Assembly: GCF_020283565.1 (NCBI RefSeq)
Contig: NC_060063.1
Span: 41,314,856-41,378,855, forward strand
DNA length: 64,000 nucleotides
Source: Trifolium pratense
Taxonomy: Eukaryota > Streptophyta > Magnoliopsida > Fabales > Fabaceae
Direction of reading: 5' to 3'
The notes below the pieces were generated by a model. That model saw only the letters and a list, made by a program, of their open reading frames with translations. It did not search any database and had not been told where the DNA came from. Each line of letters opens with the position of its first letter. Positions within the stretch are counted from its first letter, which is position 1. The position numbers were made by a program, and so were the translations under genes. Shown here piece after piece: positions 12,018-24,559 of this stretch.

Positions 12018-12446
12018 TAAAGGTTTAAATGCAGTTTTGTTCCTCTTATTTTACAAAATGCATAATTTTGATCCTCTTATTTTATTTAATTTAATTTTGG
12101 TCTTTATATTTTATTTTGCGCAATTTTGGTCCCATATTTTAAAAAATTTAGTCATTTAATCTACCTCTTCATTTAACCTTCAATTTTGATGATCTGACGT
12201 GGCACATGATACATGTTTATGTTTAGGAAAAACACGATGAAGAAGAAGGAAAATTGGAGGATCAAAATTGAAGGATAAATGAAAAGGGGGACCAAAAATC
12301 GGAAATAATTTTCAAAACGCAAAAAAAGATAAGGGAACCAAAACTTCTCATTATTCAAAATAGAGTGACCAAAATTGCGCAAAATAAAATAGGAGACCAA
12401 AATTGTGCATTTTGTAAAATACGGTACCAAAACTGCATTTAAGTCT
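12018..12446. mobile_element. foldback element with ~110-bp inverted arms
   Basis: The left arm (AATGCAGTTTTGTTCC ... TTTTGCGCAATTTTGGTC, 12031-12132) is inverted at 12355-12439 (GACCAAAATTGCGCAAAA ... GGTACCAAAACTGCATT). Each arm holds several copies of a roughly 30-bp word meaning CTCTTATTTTACAAAATGCA or similar. There is no internal gene. It is probably a non-autonomous DNA transposon; the superfamily is not determined. It abuts the Helitron at 12014. Confidence 0.65.
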
Positions 12447-13909
12447 TTTTTAAAACAATTTTCTGATCTCTATACATAGTTTGAACCTCTATTATGGTGG
12501 CAAAGAGCAATTTCAACATTTATAATCTACATCCAAATTTTAAAATGCGGATTTATAAAATAAAGTTTTTGTTGCTAGACTGGTTTGGTAGATATTGATA
12601 TTCATGGAATGTCATTGCCATAGCCTAGAGTAAACATCATTTAAAAATCAAGCATTAAAAAATTACAAATAAACATCACTAGCCATTCAAAAAATAAATA
12701 AAATACAAAATAATATTGGATTTTCTGTTCACACCAATTTTTTTGGTAGATATTCACATCATTTATTACAAGTAATATTATGAGTGAAGAAATGAGAGGA
12801 AAATCATGTAATTTCCTTAATAAAAAATGAGTACATAACCTCTATATATAGGAGAGTTACTTAGGATAGTTAAATACATTATATTTGTACATAGGATAGT
12901 TACTTACTTGTACTCTAAGTAACAGCTATATACTATCTCTTAACTAACATCTATCTTCTCCAATTCTTTCTCTTTATCTCTTTGAACCTCTTGGTGTAAA
13001 TAACTAATTTTTTTGGGTGTAAACTAGACATACTAACCTTCCGATCGAATTGACATTTTGCATTGCCAAGTTTTTAGTTAGGGTTTGTCATTCAAAATAA
13101 TATGAGAAGGATATTGGAAAGGGTAAATATTACCCCTTAATACAAAGACTTTGCTATTTAGTATGAACAAGAAAGCACAAACAGATAACAACATGCACAC
13201 AATAACTCTATTATAATGTTAAAATAAATTAAATTATAGTAAACATGACAAAAATGAAGCATAATCCAGTAGTTAGTAGCTCTCACAACTATAATTTGAT
13301 TTTTACGTTTCAAATGATTATATCGAGGAAGGAATTATGTATACAATTTTAAGTTGGTATCAAAGCCTCTATAAGATCTGTGAATCCACTCGTAATACCA
13401 CACGTCTGAATCCCAAACTCCAAGCATACTTCAGACCTTCAAAAATACCCCACAACTCAGCCAATATCTCTCTACTTCCTACACTTGTTCACTCAGTCTC
13501 TGGAAATTAAGATTATGAATACCTCTATTGCGCCAACCCATATCGCATGACAAGCAGTAGCCCAGAAATCCGACCAAGTTGTACACTATTCTGATCACCA
13601 CCAGCTCTTTGTAAATTATGACCAGTCCACTCCAATAGACTGAGATTGAAGAAAATTTCTTGATCTTGACTATCCACACTATTAAGCCACAAACCCATAT
13701 TGTAGGCGCTTGAACTTGTTTTGCATATGGTTTAGAATACTTTCTAAACAAATTAAAATATGGTATATATAGATTCAAGAATTCTATCTTGTGGATATGA
13801 CTTATAAAAAAATGTTGTAGAGGCACAATACACATGTACGTGTAATATTACAAAATATGATTACATTATTTACATCTTAATTATTTTTTATTTATTTCTT
13901 CTAAAAGAA
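12447..13909. other. intergenic
   Basis: No gene supported. The 118-codon minus-strand ORF at 13479-13835 has no recognisable domain and no codon bias. Confidence 0.4.
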
Positions 13910-14725
13910 ATTGATAAGCGACTGCTTAGGATCGTCTTGAAAACAGGTAAAAGAGGAACTTGACCCTAACCGCGACCTGCCGGTAGAACCAAAGTTATCA
14001 AGATATAGAGGAACTTGACCCTAACCGCGACCTGCCGGTAGAACCAACACTATAAAGTTCTTATCTCAAGAACAATGTTCTTATCACAAGAACAAAGAAA
14101 AAGTTCTCACAAGAGAAACTCTCAAATTAGATTATATTCCAAGTTGTCCTTTGAGAAGTACATGATAGTCCTATTTATAACATATCCTTACATAGTAGGA
14201 TTTATTGTCCACTATCATTCATTCATTATAGACCTTAGAAAATTCCCACTAACTTGCTTATAAATTCCTACTAGCCACTATAATGACTTAGTGCACCACT
14301 AGGAAGCATTTAGAAAGGCTAGAAGGAAGCTAAAGGTCATCTAAAAACCTTCTTAATACCAAAAACGAAAATTGCCATAAAAATAAAGAAAATTGGACTT
14401 AATTGTTTATTTATTTAGTCCAATATTATTAGACACAAAATAGTCCAATGATGCTTCTCAAGATGTGAATTGGGCTTCAAGTTGGGCTCAAGCATCTTCA
14501 TCCAATTGTAAGAAATTGAGCCAAGTTGGTTCAGCCTCCGAAGGATATCGATATTCTTTTTCTTTGATCTTGATGACTAGACTTTGTAAGGCTTGATTCA
14601 TCCTCATAGTCTTGGTAGGACCTCCTATCTCATGCAAAGGATCTTTAGATGAGTTGGTTCCATCAGAAATAGTATTAGGCTTCAAAATTTCCATGCTGGC
14701 CTGGCAAAAACATCTCATTGATAGT
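13910..14725 (-). mobile_element. LTR retrotransposon remnant
   Basis: The minus-strand ORF 14718-14488 reads like the C-terminal tail of a plant LTR-retrotransposon polyprotein: GGPTKTMRMNQALQSLV matches the family's GP-(T)-R-x-K/M-x2-ALQxLV tail, followed by TWLNFLQLDEDA. Downstream on that strand are TTGAGCCCAACTTG, a TATA-like GTTATAAATAGGA near 14180, and a GC-rich end with a 55-bp tandem duplication (starts 13953 and 14008). This suggests a 3' polyprotein end followed by an LTR. No second LTR or target duplication was found, so the limits are approximate. Confidence 0.45.
13953..14047. repeat. 55-bp tandem duplication
   Basis: GAGGAACTTGACCCTAACCG starts at 13953 and again at 14008, and the match continues through GCGACCTGCCGGTAGAACCAA. 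The GC content is well above its surroundings. Confidence 0.8.
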
Positions 14726-15201
14726 TAGTTGAGCTGCCAAGACCCCATCCTCCACCATCAACAAAATGTACTTATATTTATTATTTTACAAGTTGTGGAT
14801 TAAAAATAATATAAATATTTTGTCAACAAAAAATATAAATATTTAACTATTTTTATCATTATTTATTGATGTCATTCTTAAAAACTACTACTAGATTAAA
14901 TTATTAGATTATTTATTTTTCAAGGATTCTACTACTCATGAAAGAAATTCCTAGAAGTGACACTTTTGAAAATGCACAAATTTTTCAAAAAAAAAGAAGA
15001 AAATGCACAACTTTTATAAGATCGAGAGGATTAAGCGTACTTATTAATTTTTATTTTTAATGAATAACATTTTTACTTAATTGTGATTGGATATAGTGCC
15101 AAATTATAAACTAAGTAATTAAATTCAAGTTGTTAGTGAAACTCTCCTTAAGACAAATTATTGAGAAGAAGATGTTCGAACCCAAGATATCTAATATACT
15201 A
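14726..15201. other. intergenic, LINE 5' flank
   Basis: AT-rich, no gene. It ends with the left copy of the LINE target duplication (15184-15201). Confidence 0.5.
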
Positions 15202-15245
15202 ATAAAAAATTCTTTCAAAATAAAAATAATACAATAAACAACTAA

Positions 15246-18041
15246 ATGAGAGGCAGAGAGAGGAGCGCCGCCCCTAAGGCTCACTTAGGGCGGCCGTTTC
15301 GGTCACCGCCTTCACCGGAAGTAAGGCACAAACGGAGGGGAGAGTCAGCGGATAGCGGGGATTGGACTGAGGTGAGTTATCGACGTTCGAAAGCGCTCCG
15401 ACAGGTAGAAAGAGGTCATGACAGGACAGAGCTGCATTCGCGTTATCAGAGAAGAAATCCAACGCTTTCTAATCCTGGGATCAATTCCTTGAACGACGAT
15501 CAGCCGTGGCCCATCAATTTCGCACGCGATCACGTCCATGATAGAAGGAACCATTCGCGATTCAGCAGGGACCATCACCGCCATCGCCTTCGATCAAGAT
15601 TCTCCCACCGGCGGCGATCGCACTCTGTTTTTTCCCGGCGGCGATCGTACTCTGTTTTATCTAATAACGATCTGAGATTGGATAATAGACTGCAGGCAGG
15701 ACATCGGCAGAGCAGGGCTTCGCGCCGACAGCACGTTAGTCCCAATCGTTGGCAGCAAAGCAAGGATCGTCAACATAGGCGTGAGAATTCCCTTAGTAAA
15801 CAGCAGCGTACCTTTGGCCATAAACGTGGTGATAATTGGAATCAGAATGGTAATGAGAAGGATGAATGTGGAGAGGATAATTATGAAACTGTCAAGTTGG
15901 GGTCTGAATTCAAAGGGTACGTTTCCTTCTATTTTACAAATTTCCCGTATCAATTATCAAACTTCTATCTTCGAAAGGGTTTCGAAGTATGTGGTATGCT
16001 GGAGGATGTTTTTGTTCCCAAAAAGAGAAATAAACGAGGCCAACCTTTTGGTTTTGTAAAATTCTCTAACGTGAGGGATGTTTCTAAGCTGTTACGTGCT
16101 CTTAATAATGTTCATTTTGGCCATTATTGTGTTCGAGCTAGAGTAGCCAATTTTGACCGCAATATGGTGTCGACGGGTCAGAGACGGATTACAGTGGGAC
16201 CTGATTTGACGAAGGGTAATAATAAGTCTGTTTCGAAAGAAGGCAATGTTATTGTCTCGCAAAAAGAGACTTTATGTGGTGTTGATGTCCGTGTTGCTCC
16301 TATGGGACTGCAGGTTAAGAAAGGAGTTGTCATGGATGCTGACACGGAAACCAATGATTCTGGAGTTCCGGGAGCTATTCGGGTGGGTGAAGTTGTAGTT
16401 CCGGTAGGTGCACGTAAGGAAAAGGCAACGTGTCGTAAGGTCCAGATGCAGGAGGGAGGGATCAATCATAGTCCTACGACTCCGTTGGAAGCAACTGTTA
16501 AAGGAAAAGACTGTCAAAGTCTCATGCGGAGTTACAGGACTGAGGCCGACGATGTGACGTGGGCACAAAATGGATTGGTGGCGACAATTTGTAATGGTGA
16601 GGCGGTGTCAGTTGTGCAGAGAAGAATATTGGACGCCGGTTTTAACGTTGTGACCCTCATTCCTTTGGGGGCTGACAGGGTTTTCGTTCGAAGCTCGGCA
16701 GGTGACGATGTTTTGGCAGTGTTTGAAAGTGCTAAAGAGTTCTTTCAGCTCATCTTCTCGAGCTGGACGCGTTGGGATAATATTGTGCAGCCCTACAAAC
16801 GTGGGGCCTGGGTACGTTTGTATGGTATCCCGCTGCAAGCTTGGAACGTGGATTTTTTCAAGTTGTGCGTTTTTGAATGCGGTAGTTTTTTACGTGCGGA
16901 CTTATGCTCGGTGGAAAAGGAACGACTTGATTTTGCCCGTATCTTGATTGCAACGCCCGACTTGGAAATTGTCAACAGAGTAGAGTTTATTTTGGTGGAT
17001 GGACTTCAGGTTGAGGTTAAAATAGTAGAGGAATGGGGTTGCAACCTTGGTGAGGATATTTGCCTTTTTGAGGATGACGGTGAATCGGAGGTGTACCAAT
17101 CTGATCAAGAAGAGGACCAGGGGGACCCGGAAGTTCGATGCCATGTGGACACTATGGTTGATAATCTCGTAAAGGGTATGGAGGAAGGAGATGATAATGG
17201 GTCTCAAGAGAATTTTCAATTATCTTTTTCGCGAGGTGGCGTGGGGGGTGAGAATGAGGATGATGGAGAGGCTGGTGCGCATTCTTCAGCTCCAGGGGTG
17301 GAGCATTCTGTTCGGAGCACCGGTCCCGCCTCTGAGGTAGGAGGTTATCCTCTTTCTTCGGGAGGACAGGGTAGTGTTGAAATTTGCTCGCCAACTAATG
17401 TTCGGGGGTGTTGTAACGGCGTCGGAGGGCAAGTTGGGTCAGCCCCGACCCCAAAAAGGGGTGACCGTGCAAAATCATGCCCACCAAGTGTGAATCGATC
17501 TATGTTATCGGGGCCTTGGAGTCTGGAATGGTTGCACGACCTTAATCAAGGGGATGCAGGGGTGATTTTCTCTGCTAGGAAATGTTCCCTTAGAGGAGAT
17601 CGTAAGGGCAGATGCCTGAAGAAGAGTGGGCAGGAGGACTCTAACAGGAGAAAAGGAGGAGGCGTGTTTCGGCATACGGTATCTAGCGTTAAGAAAATAG
17701 CCAGAATGCCTGATAAGGATCGTGCCGAGGTGTTAAAAGTTCTGAAAAAGAATGAGCGAAGCCGTCGAGTCGGGGTAGTGGTACCCAAGGCGTCCGGTGT
17801 GAGCCGTCAAGTTTCTTCTACCGTGTCCTCATCGGCGACTTCTGGCACTAACGATTGGCAGCACTGGGTGGTTATGCGGGGGAGTGAGCAGGTGGTTGCG
17901 GACGATGTCAGAGCGGTAGGGGAAGCTATAGGTGTGCACCTCAAAAGCGACGATGCGAACATGTTTAGTACGCTTTCTAGGAAGGGTAAAACAAAGCATA
18001 CGACATCGGGGAAGACACAGGGAGTGAGTAGTGGTCGATGA
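15246..18041 (+). CDS. LINE ORF1 protein (RRM-containing nucleic-acid-binding protein)
   Basis: 931 residues. In plant L1 elements ORF1 makes the RNA-binding protein of the retrotransposition particle. Residues 1-200 are extremely Arg/Ser/His-rich and basic. An RNA-recognition motif follows at about 224-300, with an RNP2-like YVSFYFTNF and an RNP1-like QPFGFVKF. Residues about 435-600 resemble the DUF4283-type domain seen in plant LINE ORF1 proteins (AWVRLYGIPLQAWN core). The acidic, low-complexity region after 600 is followed by a basic C-terminus. I see no CCHC zinc knuckle, which many plant ORF1 proteins have. The stop TGA (18039-18041) overlaps an ATG at 18038, giving ATGA, so ORF2 may be translated by termination-reinitiation. 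The antisense ORFs in this region are shadows. Confidence 0.9.
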   Translation: MRGRERSAAPKAHLGRPFRSPPSPEVRHKRRGESADSGDWTEVSYRRSKALRQVERGHDRTELHSRYQRRNPTLSNPGINSLNDDQPWPINFARDHVHDRRNHSRFSRDHHRHRLRSRFSHRRRSHSVFSRRRSYSVLSNNDLRLDNRLQAGHRQSRASRRQHVSPNRWQQSKDRQHRRENSLSKQQRTFGHKRGDNWNQNGNEKDECGEDNYETVKLGSEFKGYVSFYFTNFPYQLSNFYLRKGFEVCGMLEDVFVPKKRNKRGQPFGFVKFSNVRDVSKLLRALNNVHFGHYCVRARVANFDRNMVSTGQRRITVGPDLTKGNNKSVSKEGNVIVSQKETLCGVDVRVAPMGLQVKKGVVMDADTETNDSGVPGAIRVGEVVVPVGARKEKATCRKVQMQEGGINHSPTTPLEATVKGKDCQSLMRSYRTEADDVTWAQNGLVATICNGEAVSVVQRRILDAGFNVVTLIPLGADRVFVRSSAGDDVLAVFESAKEFFQLIFSSWTRWDNIVQPYKRGAWVRLYGIPLQAWNVDFFKLCVFECGSFLRADLCSVEKERLDFARILIATPDLEIVNRVEFILVDGLQVEVKIVEEWGCNLGEDICLFEDDGESEVYQSDQEEDQGDPEVRCHVDTMVDNLVKGMEEGDDNGSQENFQLSFSRGGVGGENEDDGEAGAHSSAPGVEHSVRSTGPASEVGGYPLSSGGQGSVEICSPTNVRGCCNGVGGQVGSAPTPKRGDRAKSCPPSVNRSMLSGPWSLEWLHDLNQGDAGVIFSARKCSLRGDRKGRCLKKSGQEDSNRRKGGGVFRHTVSSVKKIARMPDKDRAEVLKVLKKNERSRRVGVVVPKASGVSRQVSSTVSSSATSGTNDWQHWVVMRGSEQVVADDVRAVGEAIGVHLKSDDANMFSTLSRKGKTKHTTSGKTQGVSSGR

Positions 18042-21000
18042 AGATCGTTTCTTGGAATATTAGGGGCCTGGGGGTTTAGCGAAGAGGCAGGAAGTTCGTA
18101 AGATGATGGGGCAACAAAATCCTTTCTTATTGTGCCTCCAGGAAACTAAGCTGCAATCTTGTGATGATTTCATTTGTTCGTCGCTGTGGGGAAATTCTTC
18201 TTACGCGTTCTCCTATCGCCCATCGGTGGGTGCGTCTGGGGGCTTGTTAACTTTATGGGATTCAGCTGAGGTGGAGGTGTGGTCTTCTGAGTGTTCTGAA
18301 TATGTGTTGTGGTGCCATGGTCGTTTCGTTAGGTCTGGGGAGGAGTTTTATTTGGCTAATGTTTATGCGCCTTGTGATTCTGGGGCGAAGCAGGCTTTGT
18401 GGGACTCGCTTTTAGTGAAAATGCAGGCGTTGGGGAGGTCAAGGGTGTGTGTTTGCGGGGACTTTAATGCTGTCATGAGTGTTGAGGAACGTCTTTCGGT
18501 TAGAGACGGGTATCGTTCCTCGGACCATATTCCTTTTAATCGCTTTATTGATGACAACTCATTGATTGATTTACCACTGTGCGGACGAAAGTACACTTGG
18601 TTTAAAGGGGATGGGCGTTCCATGAGTCGCTTAGATAGATTCTTGCTTTCTAGCGAGTGGTGTTTGTCTTGGCCTAATTGTACACAGGTAGCCCGTATGA
18701 GAGGATTATCTGATCATTGTCCCTTGGTTCTGGCTACTGATGAGGAGGACTGGGGACCTCGTCCCACAAGGATGTTGAAATGCTGGAAAGATATCCCTGG
18801 GTATAATATGTTTGTGCGTGAAAAGTGGAATTCTTTTCAACTTGATGGATGGGGAGGATTTGTGCTTAAGGAAAAATTTAAATGGATTAAGACGGCTCTG
18901 AAAGATTGGCATACGACTCACACCCAGAATTTGCCTAGTCGGATTGAGTCTCTGAAGGACCGGTTGGCTATGCTCGATGAGAAGGGCGGTGAAGAGGCTT
19001 TATCTGAGTCTGAGTTAGCGGAGTTTCATGGGGTTTCGTCGGATTTGCATTCTCTTTCTCGGTTGAATGCCAGTATCTCTTGGCAGCAGTCTCGATCTCG
19101 GTGGCTCAATGAAGGGGATGCTAATACTAAGTATTTTCACTCGATCCTGGCGAGTAGAAGAAGGGTCAACACTATTTCTTCTTTGCAGGTGGATGGCACC
19201 GCGGTGGAGGGGGTGGCTTCTATTAGGCAGGCAGTCATATCTCACTTTGCGTCTCACTTCAAGGCCGTTAATGTGGAGCGACCAGGGGTTGAGAATCTTT
19301 CTTTTAAGCGGTTACAGGCAACGGAGGCGAGCAGTTTGATCAAGCCTTTCTCTTTGGAAGAGTTAAGGGCAGCTGTTTGGGACTGCGACAGTTATAAAAG
19401 TCCGGGTCCTGACGGTATCAATTTTGGTTTCATTAAGGACTTTTGGCCTAAGATGCAAGTTGACATTATGCGTTTTATCTCGGAGTTTCACCGTAATGGT
19501 AGGTTGACAAAGGGTTTGAATGCCACTTTCATAGCTTTGATCCCAAAAGTTGAAAGTCCCCAAAGGTTGAATGACTTCCGACCTATATCGCTTGTGGGTA
19601 GCCTTTATAAAATTTTGGCTAAGGTGTTAGCGAATCGTCTGCGTCTTGTTTTAGGAAGCGTGATCTCTGCCTCTCAGACGGTGTTCGTGAGGGGTCGGCA
19701 GATTCTTGACGGTATCCTTATTGCGAACGAGGTGGTGGATGAGGCTCGCAAGTTCAAGAAAGATCTGCTTCTCTTTAAAGTTGATTTTGAGAAAGCTTAT
19801 GATTCTGTTGACTGGGGTTATTTGGATGCTGTTATGGGGAGAATGGGTTTTCCAACTCTGTGGAGGAAGTGGATTAAAGAATGTGTGTGTACGGCTACAG
19901 CATCTGTCTTAGTCAACGGTAGTCCGACTGATGAGTTCCCTCTTGAGAGGGGCTTAAGACAGGGGGATCCGTTATCTCCCTTTCTCTTCTTGTTAGCTGC
20001 GGAGGGTTTACATGTGATGATGGAAACGATGGTGGAGCACAATCTGTTTACAGGTTACAAAGTGGGTGAGCTGACCCCGGTATCAGTGACGCATCTTCAG
20101 TTTGCCGATGATACACTGCTTTTTGGGACGAAGAGCTGGGCAAATGTTCGTGCGATGCGGGCTGTCCTTGTGTTGTTTGAGTCTATGTCTGGTCTACGGG
20201 TTAACTTTCACAAAAGTATGCTGGTAGGGGTTAATATTCATAATTCTTGGTTAGGCGAGGCGGCGTCGGTTCTGGGTTGTAAAGTGGGAAAAATCTCTTT
20301 CCTTTATTTGGGCCTTTCTATTGGAGGTGATCCGAGGCGCTTAGGTTTTTGGGAACCGGTTTTGAATCGTTTAAAGAATCGTTTATCGGGTTGGAGGAGT
20401 CGCTTTCTTTCTTTTGGTGGCCGTCTAGTTCTGCTTAAATCCGTGTTGACCTCTCTGCCTGTCTATGCTCTTTCCTTCTTTAAAGCTCCCTCAGGTACTA
20501 TCTCTTCTATTGAATCTATTTTGATTAAATTTTTTTGGGGGGGTAGTGAGGATTCTAGGAAAATATCTTGGATTAACTGGAAAACTATATGTTTGCGTAA
20601 GGAGTACGGGGGTTTGGGGGTTAGGCAGTTGAGGGAGTTTAACTTGGCCTTGTTAGGGAAGTGGTGTTGGAGGATGTTAGTGGATAGGGAGGGCATGTGG
20701 TTTCGAGTGTTGGCAGGACGTTATGGAATTGAGAGGGGTAGGTTGTGTGAGGGTGGAGCGCGTGTGTCTACGTGGTGGAGGGAGTTGGCGCGTATTCGGG
20801 ATGGTGGAGGTGAGATAGGGGGAGGGTGGTTCAGGGATCATGTTTCGAGACAGGTGGGGGATGGGTCCGACACTTTTTTCTGGACCGATCCCTGGGTGGA
20901 TGGGACTTCGTTGCAGGAGCGGTTTGGGCGACTGTTTGACCTGGCAGTAAACAAATCGGCTTCAGTGGCTGAGATGTTTATGCAAGGTTGGGGGGCTGGA

Positions 21001-21726
21001 GGGGAGGCGTGGGTGTGGAGGCGTCAGTTGAGGGCGTGGGAGGAGGAGATGTTGGGGGAGTGTCAGTCTTTACTGCTTACCCTTTCTTTGCAGGATCATG
21101 TTTCAGATAGATGGTTATGGCAGGCTGACCTTGACGACGATTACACGGTTCGTGGTGCATATCAGCTTTTGACGTCACAGGATGCGGTTACTTTGGATGA
21201 TGCGTCAGGTCTTATTTGGCATCGTCAGGTTCCTTTGAAGGTTTCCATCTGTGCCTGGCGACTTTTGCAGGACAGGTTACCTACCAAAGCAAACCTGGTT
21301 ACTCGAGGGATTTTATCTGCGACGGCCCATCATTGTGTTTCTGGTTGCGGTGAGGTTGAGACGGTTCAGCACTTATTCCTTTCGTGTAGTACTTTTGGTG
21401 CCCTTTGGTCTCTTATCAGCTCATGGATTGGCTCTTTTTTGGTGACTGCTCAGACTCTTGCGGATCATTTTGTTCAGTTTACAGCTTCAGCGGGTGGTCT
21501 TCGAGCACGACGTTCTTTCATGCAGATCATATGGCTTGCTTGTGTGTGGGTTGTGTGGACCGAAAGAAACCATAGATTGTTCAGAGGCTCAGCATGTTCG
21601 GTGCATCATATGTTGGACAAGATCAAAACTTTTTCTTATAGGTGGTTGAAAGCGACGAGTAGTACTCTAGTTTTGAACTGCCATAGTTGGTGGTCTAGTC
21701 CTTTGACTTGTTTGGGCTTTGTTTAG
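18038..21726 (+). pseudogene. LINE ORF2 (endonuclease-reverse transcriptase), frameshifted near its start
   Basis: From 18103 the frame is open for 1207 residues. The apurinic-type endonuclease shows CLQETKL, CGDFNAV (about 120), SRLDR and SDHCP (about 203). The reverse transcriptase shows SPGPDG, KVDFEKAYDSVDW, GLRQGDPLSPFLF and the catalytic FADD (about 667). A zf-RVT region near the C-terminus carries CAWRLLQDRLPTK and a Cys/His cluster. There is no RNase H domain. The natural start is almost certainly the ATG at 18038, which begins MKIVSWNIRGLG, the first endonuclease motif with its metal-binding Asn. That frame hits TAG after 13 codons. A run of five G at about 18070-18074 appears one base short, shifting the frame. 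Starting at 18103 would lose the first endonuclease motif. Everything downstream looks intact. Confidence 0.9.
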
Positions 21727-21814
21727 TTTCTTTTGGTTCTTGTGTTTTTGACTCTATTGTAACACTTCTTAGTCTTTCGTGGCACGTCTTTTGCTGTGTA
21801 GACTATTTGATTCA

Positions 21815-21815
<1 letters not shown>

Positions 21816-21878
<63 letters not shown>
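21816..21878. repeat. (TA)n microsatellite in LINE 3' end
   Basis: About 31 uninterrupted TA units in the LINE 3' UTR, followed by CTCATTTTGGCTTGTTC and a short A tail. Confidence 0.95.
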
Positions 21879-21881
<3 letters not shown>

Positions 21882-21918
21882 ATTTTGGCTTGTTCAAAAA
21901 AAGATATCTAATATACTA

Positions 21919-22528
21919 TTCAATTTTTTTATAATTAGATCAAATCTATGGCTTATTACAATCTTTTAATACCAATTATTTGATTTTTGTTACAAGACCA
22001 ATATTTGATCTTGAACATCGATATCAATTATAAAAACATATTTCCACCAATTAATTGACTTGACACATTTGGTAAGTGTCCATTTGAAACGGCGCCTTGC
22101 AAGCATGGACTACCATTTCGTATACGACTCATCCATTGATTATTTATTTAACTACAATAACAAAGTTAATCCATTACCTCAAATAAAAAGAAAAAGTTAA
22201 TCCATTAATTTTGTACTATAATTTGTTAGAGATATGCTAAGTTCTCCTCACAATCAATACACATAGTGGCTGGAAATGTATCCTACGAATATATATCATA
22301 AAATCATATATATTATTGACATACGCAAGAATCTAGATTTAAATATGAGATTATTCACATATAAAATATGCGAGTTTAGCTACTAAACTACTTACAAGAA
22401 AAAAACTATTCATATAAGTCGAAATTTACAACATGAAATTATGTAAATTTTGGATGAGATACTTATGTTGTTAAGAAGCAATAATTAAAATGCAAGGCTT
22501 CTCATACAAGAAATGGTTTATTAAGAAA
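21919..22528. other. intergenic
   Basis: AT-rich; no gene or clear element is seen. Confidence 0.4.
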
Positions 22529-22690
22529 TCAATCGTTAGTTGGTTCAGTGGTGATTGACGCTGAACTTGGTAGGGAGGACCGCGGTTCGATCCCCCGCAA
22601 CTGCGATCGAAAGGAGACTGAAACCACTTGATGCCAGAACTGGCCCCCGAACCAGATTCAACTTGTGGTGAAAGCAAAAAAAAAAAAAAG
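22529..22690 (+). mobile_element. tRNA-derived SINE
   Basis: A box TGGTTCAGTGG (22540-22550 region) fits the polymerase III consensus TRGYNNARNGG, and B box GGTTCGATCCC (about 22585-22595) fits GGTTCGANNCC at tRNA-like spacing. A tRNA-unrelated body (GGAGACTGAAACCACTTGATG ...) and an A-run follow. A candidate 9-bp target duplication, ATTAAGAAA, lies at 22520-22528 and 22695-22703. No acceptor stem closes, so this is a SINE rather than a tRNA gene. Confidence 0.78.
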
Positions 22691-22703
22691 ATTAATTAAG
22701 AAA

Positions 22704-24559
<1,856 letters not shown>

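Larger units (their letters stand above)
15202..21900 (+). mobile_element. full-length L1-type LINE
   Basis: A 6.7-kb non-LTR retrotransposon. It is bounded by an 18-bp target-site duplication, AAGATATCTAATATACTA, at 15184-15201 and 21901-21918. It has a short A-rich leader, ORF1, ORF2, a 3' UTR with a TA microsatellite (21816-21878) and a short A tail just before the right duplication. The intact duplication and two long open frames indicate a young insertion. A 5'-truncated relative lies at 63170-63766. Confidence 0.95.

Noticed and set aside
12173..12430. 85-codon ORF rich in Phe and Tyr
   Set aside because: It falls within the inverted arms of a foldback element and reflects their composition.
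15274..17788. Many minus-strand ORFs opposite LINE ORF1
   Set aside because: Shadows of the GC-richer ORF1 coding sequence.
22540..22600. Possible tRNA gene
   Set aside because: A and B boxes are present, but no acceptor stem or anticodon arm closes, and an unrelated body with an A-run follows; a SINE fits better.
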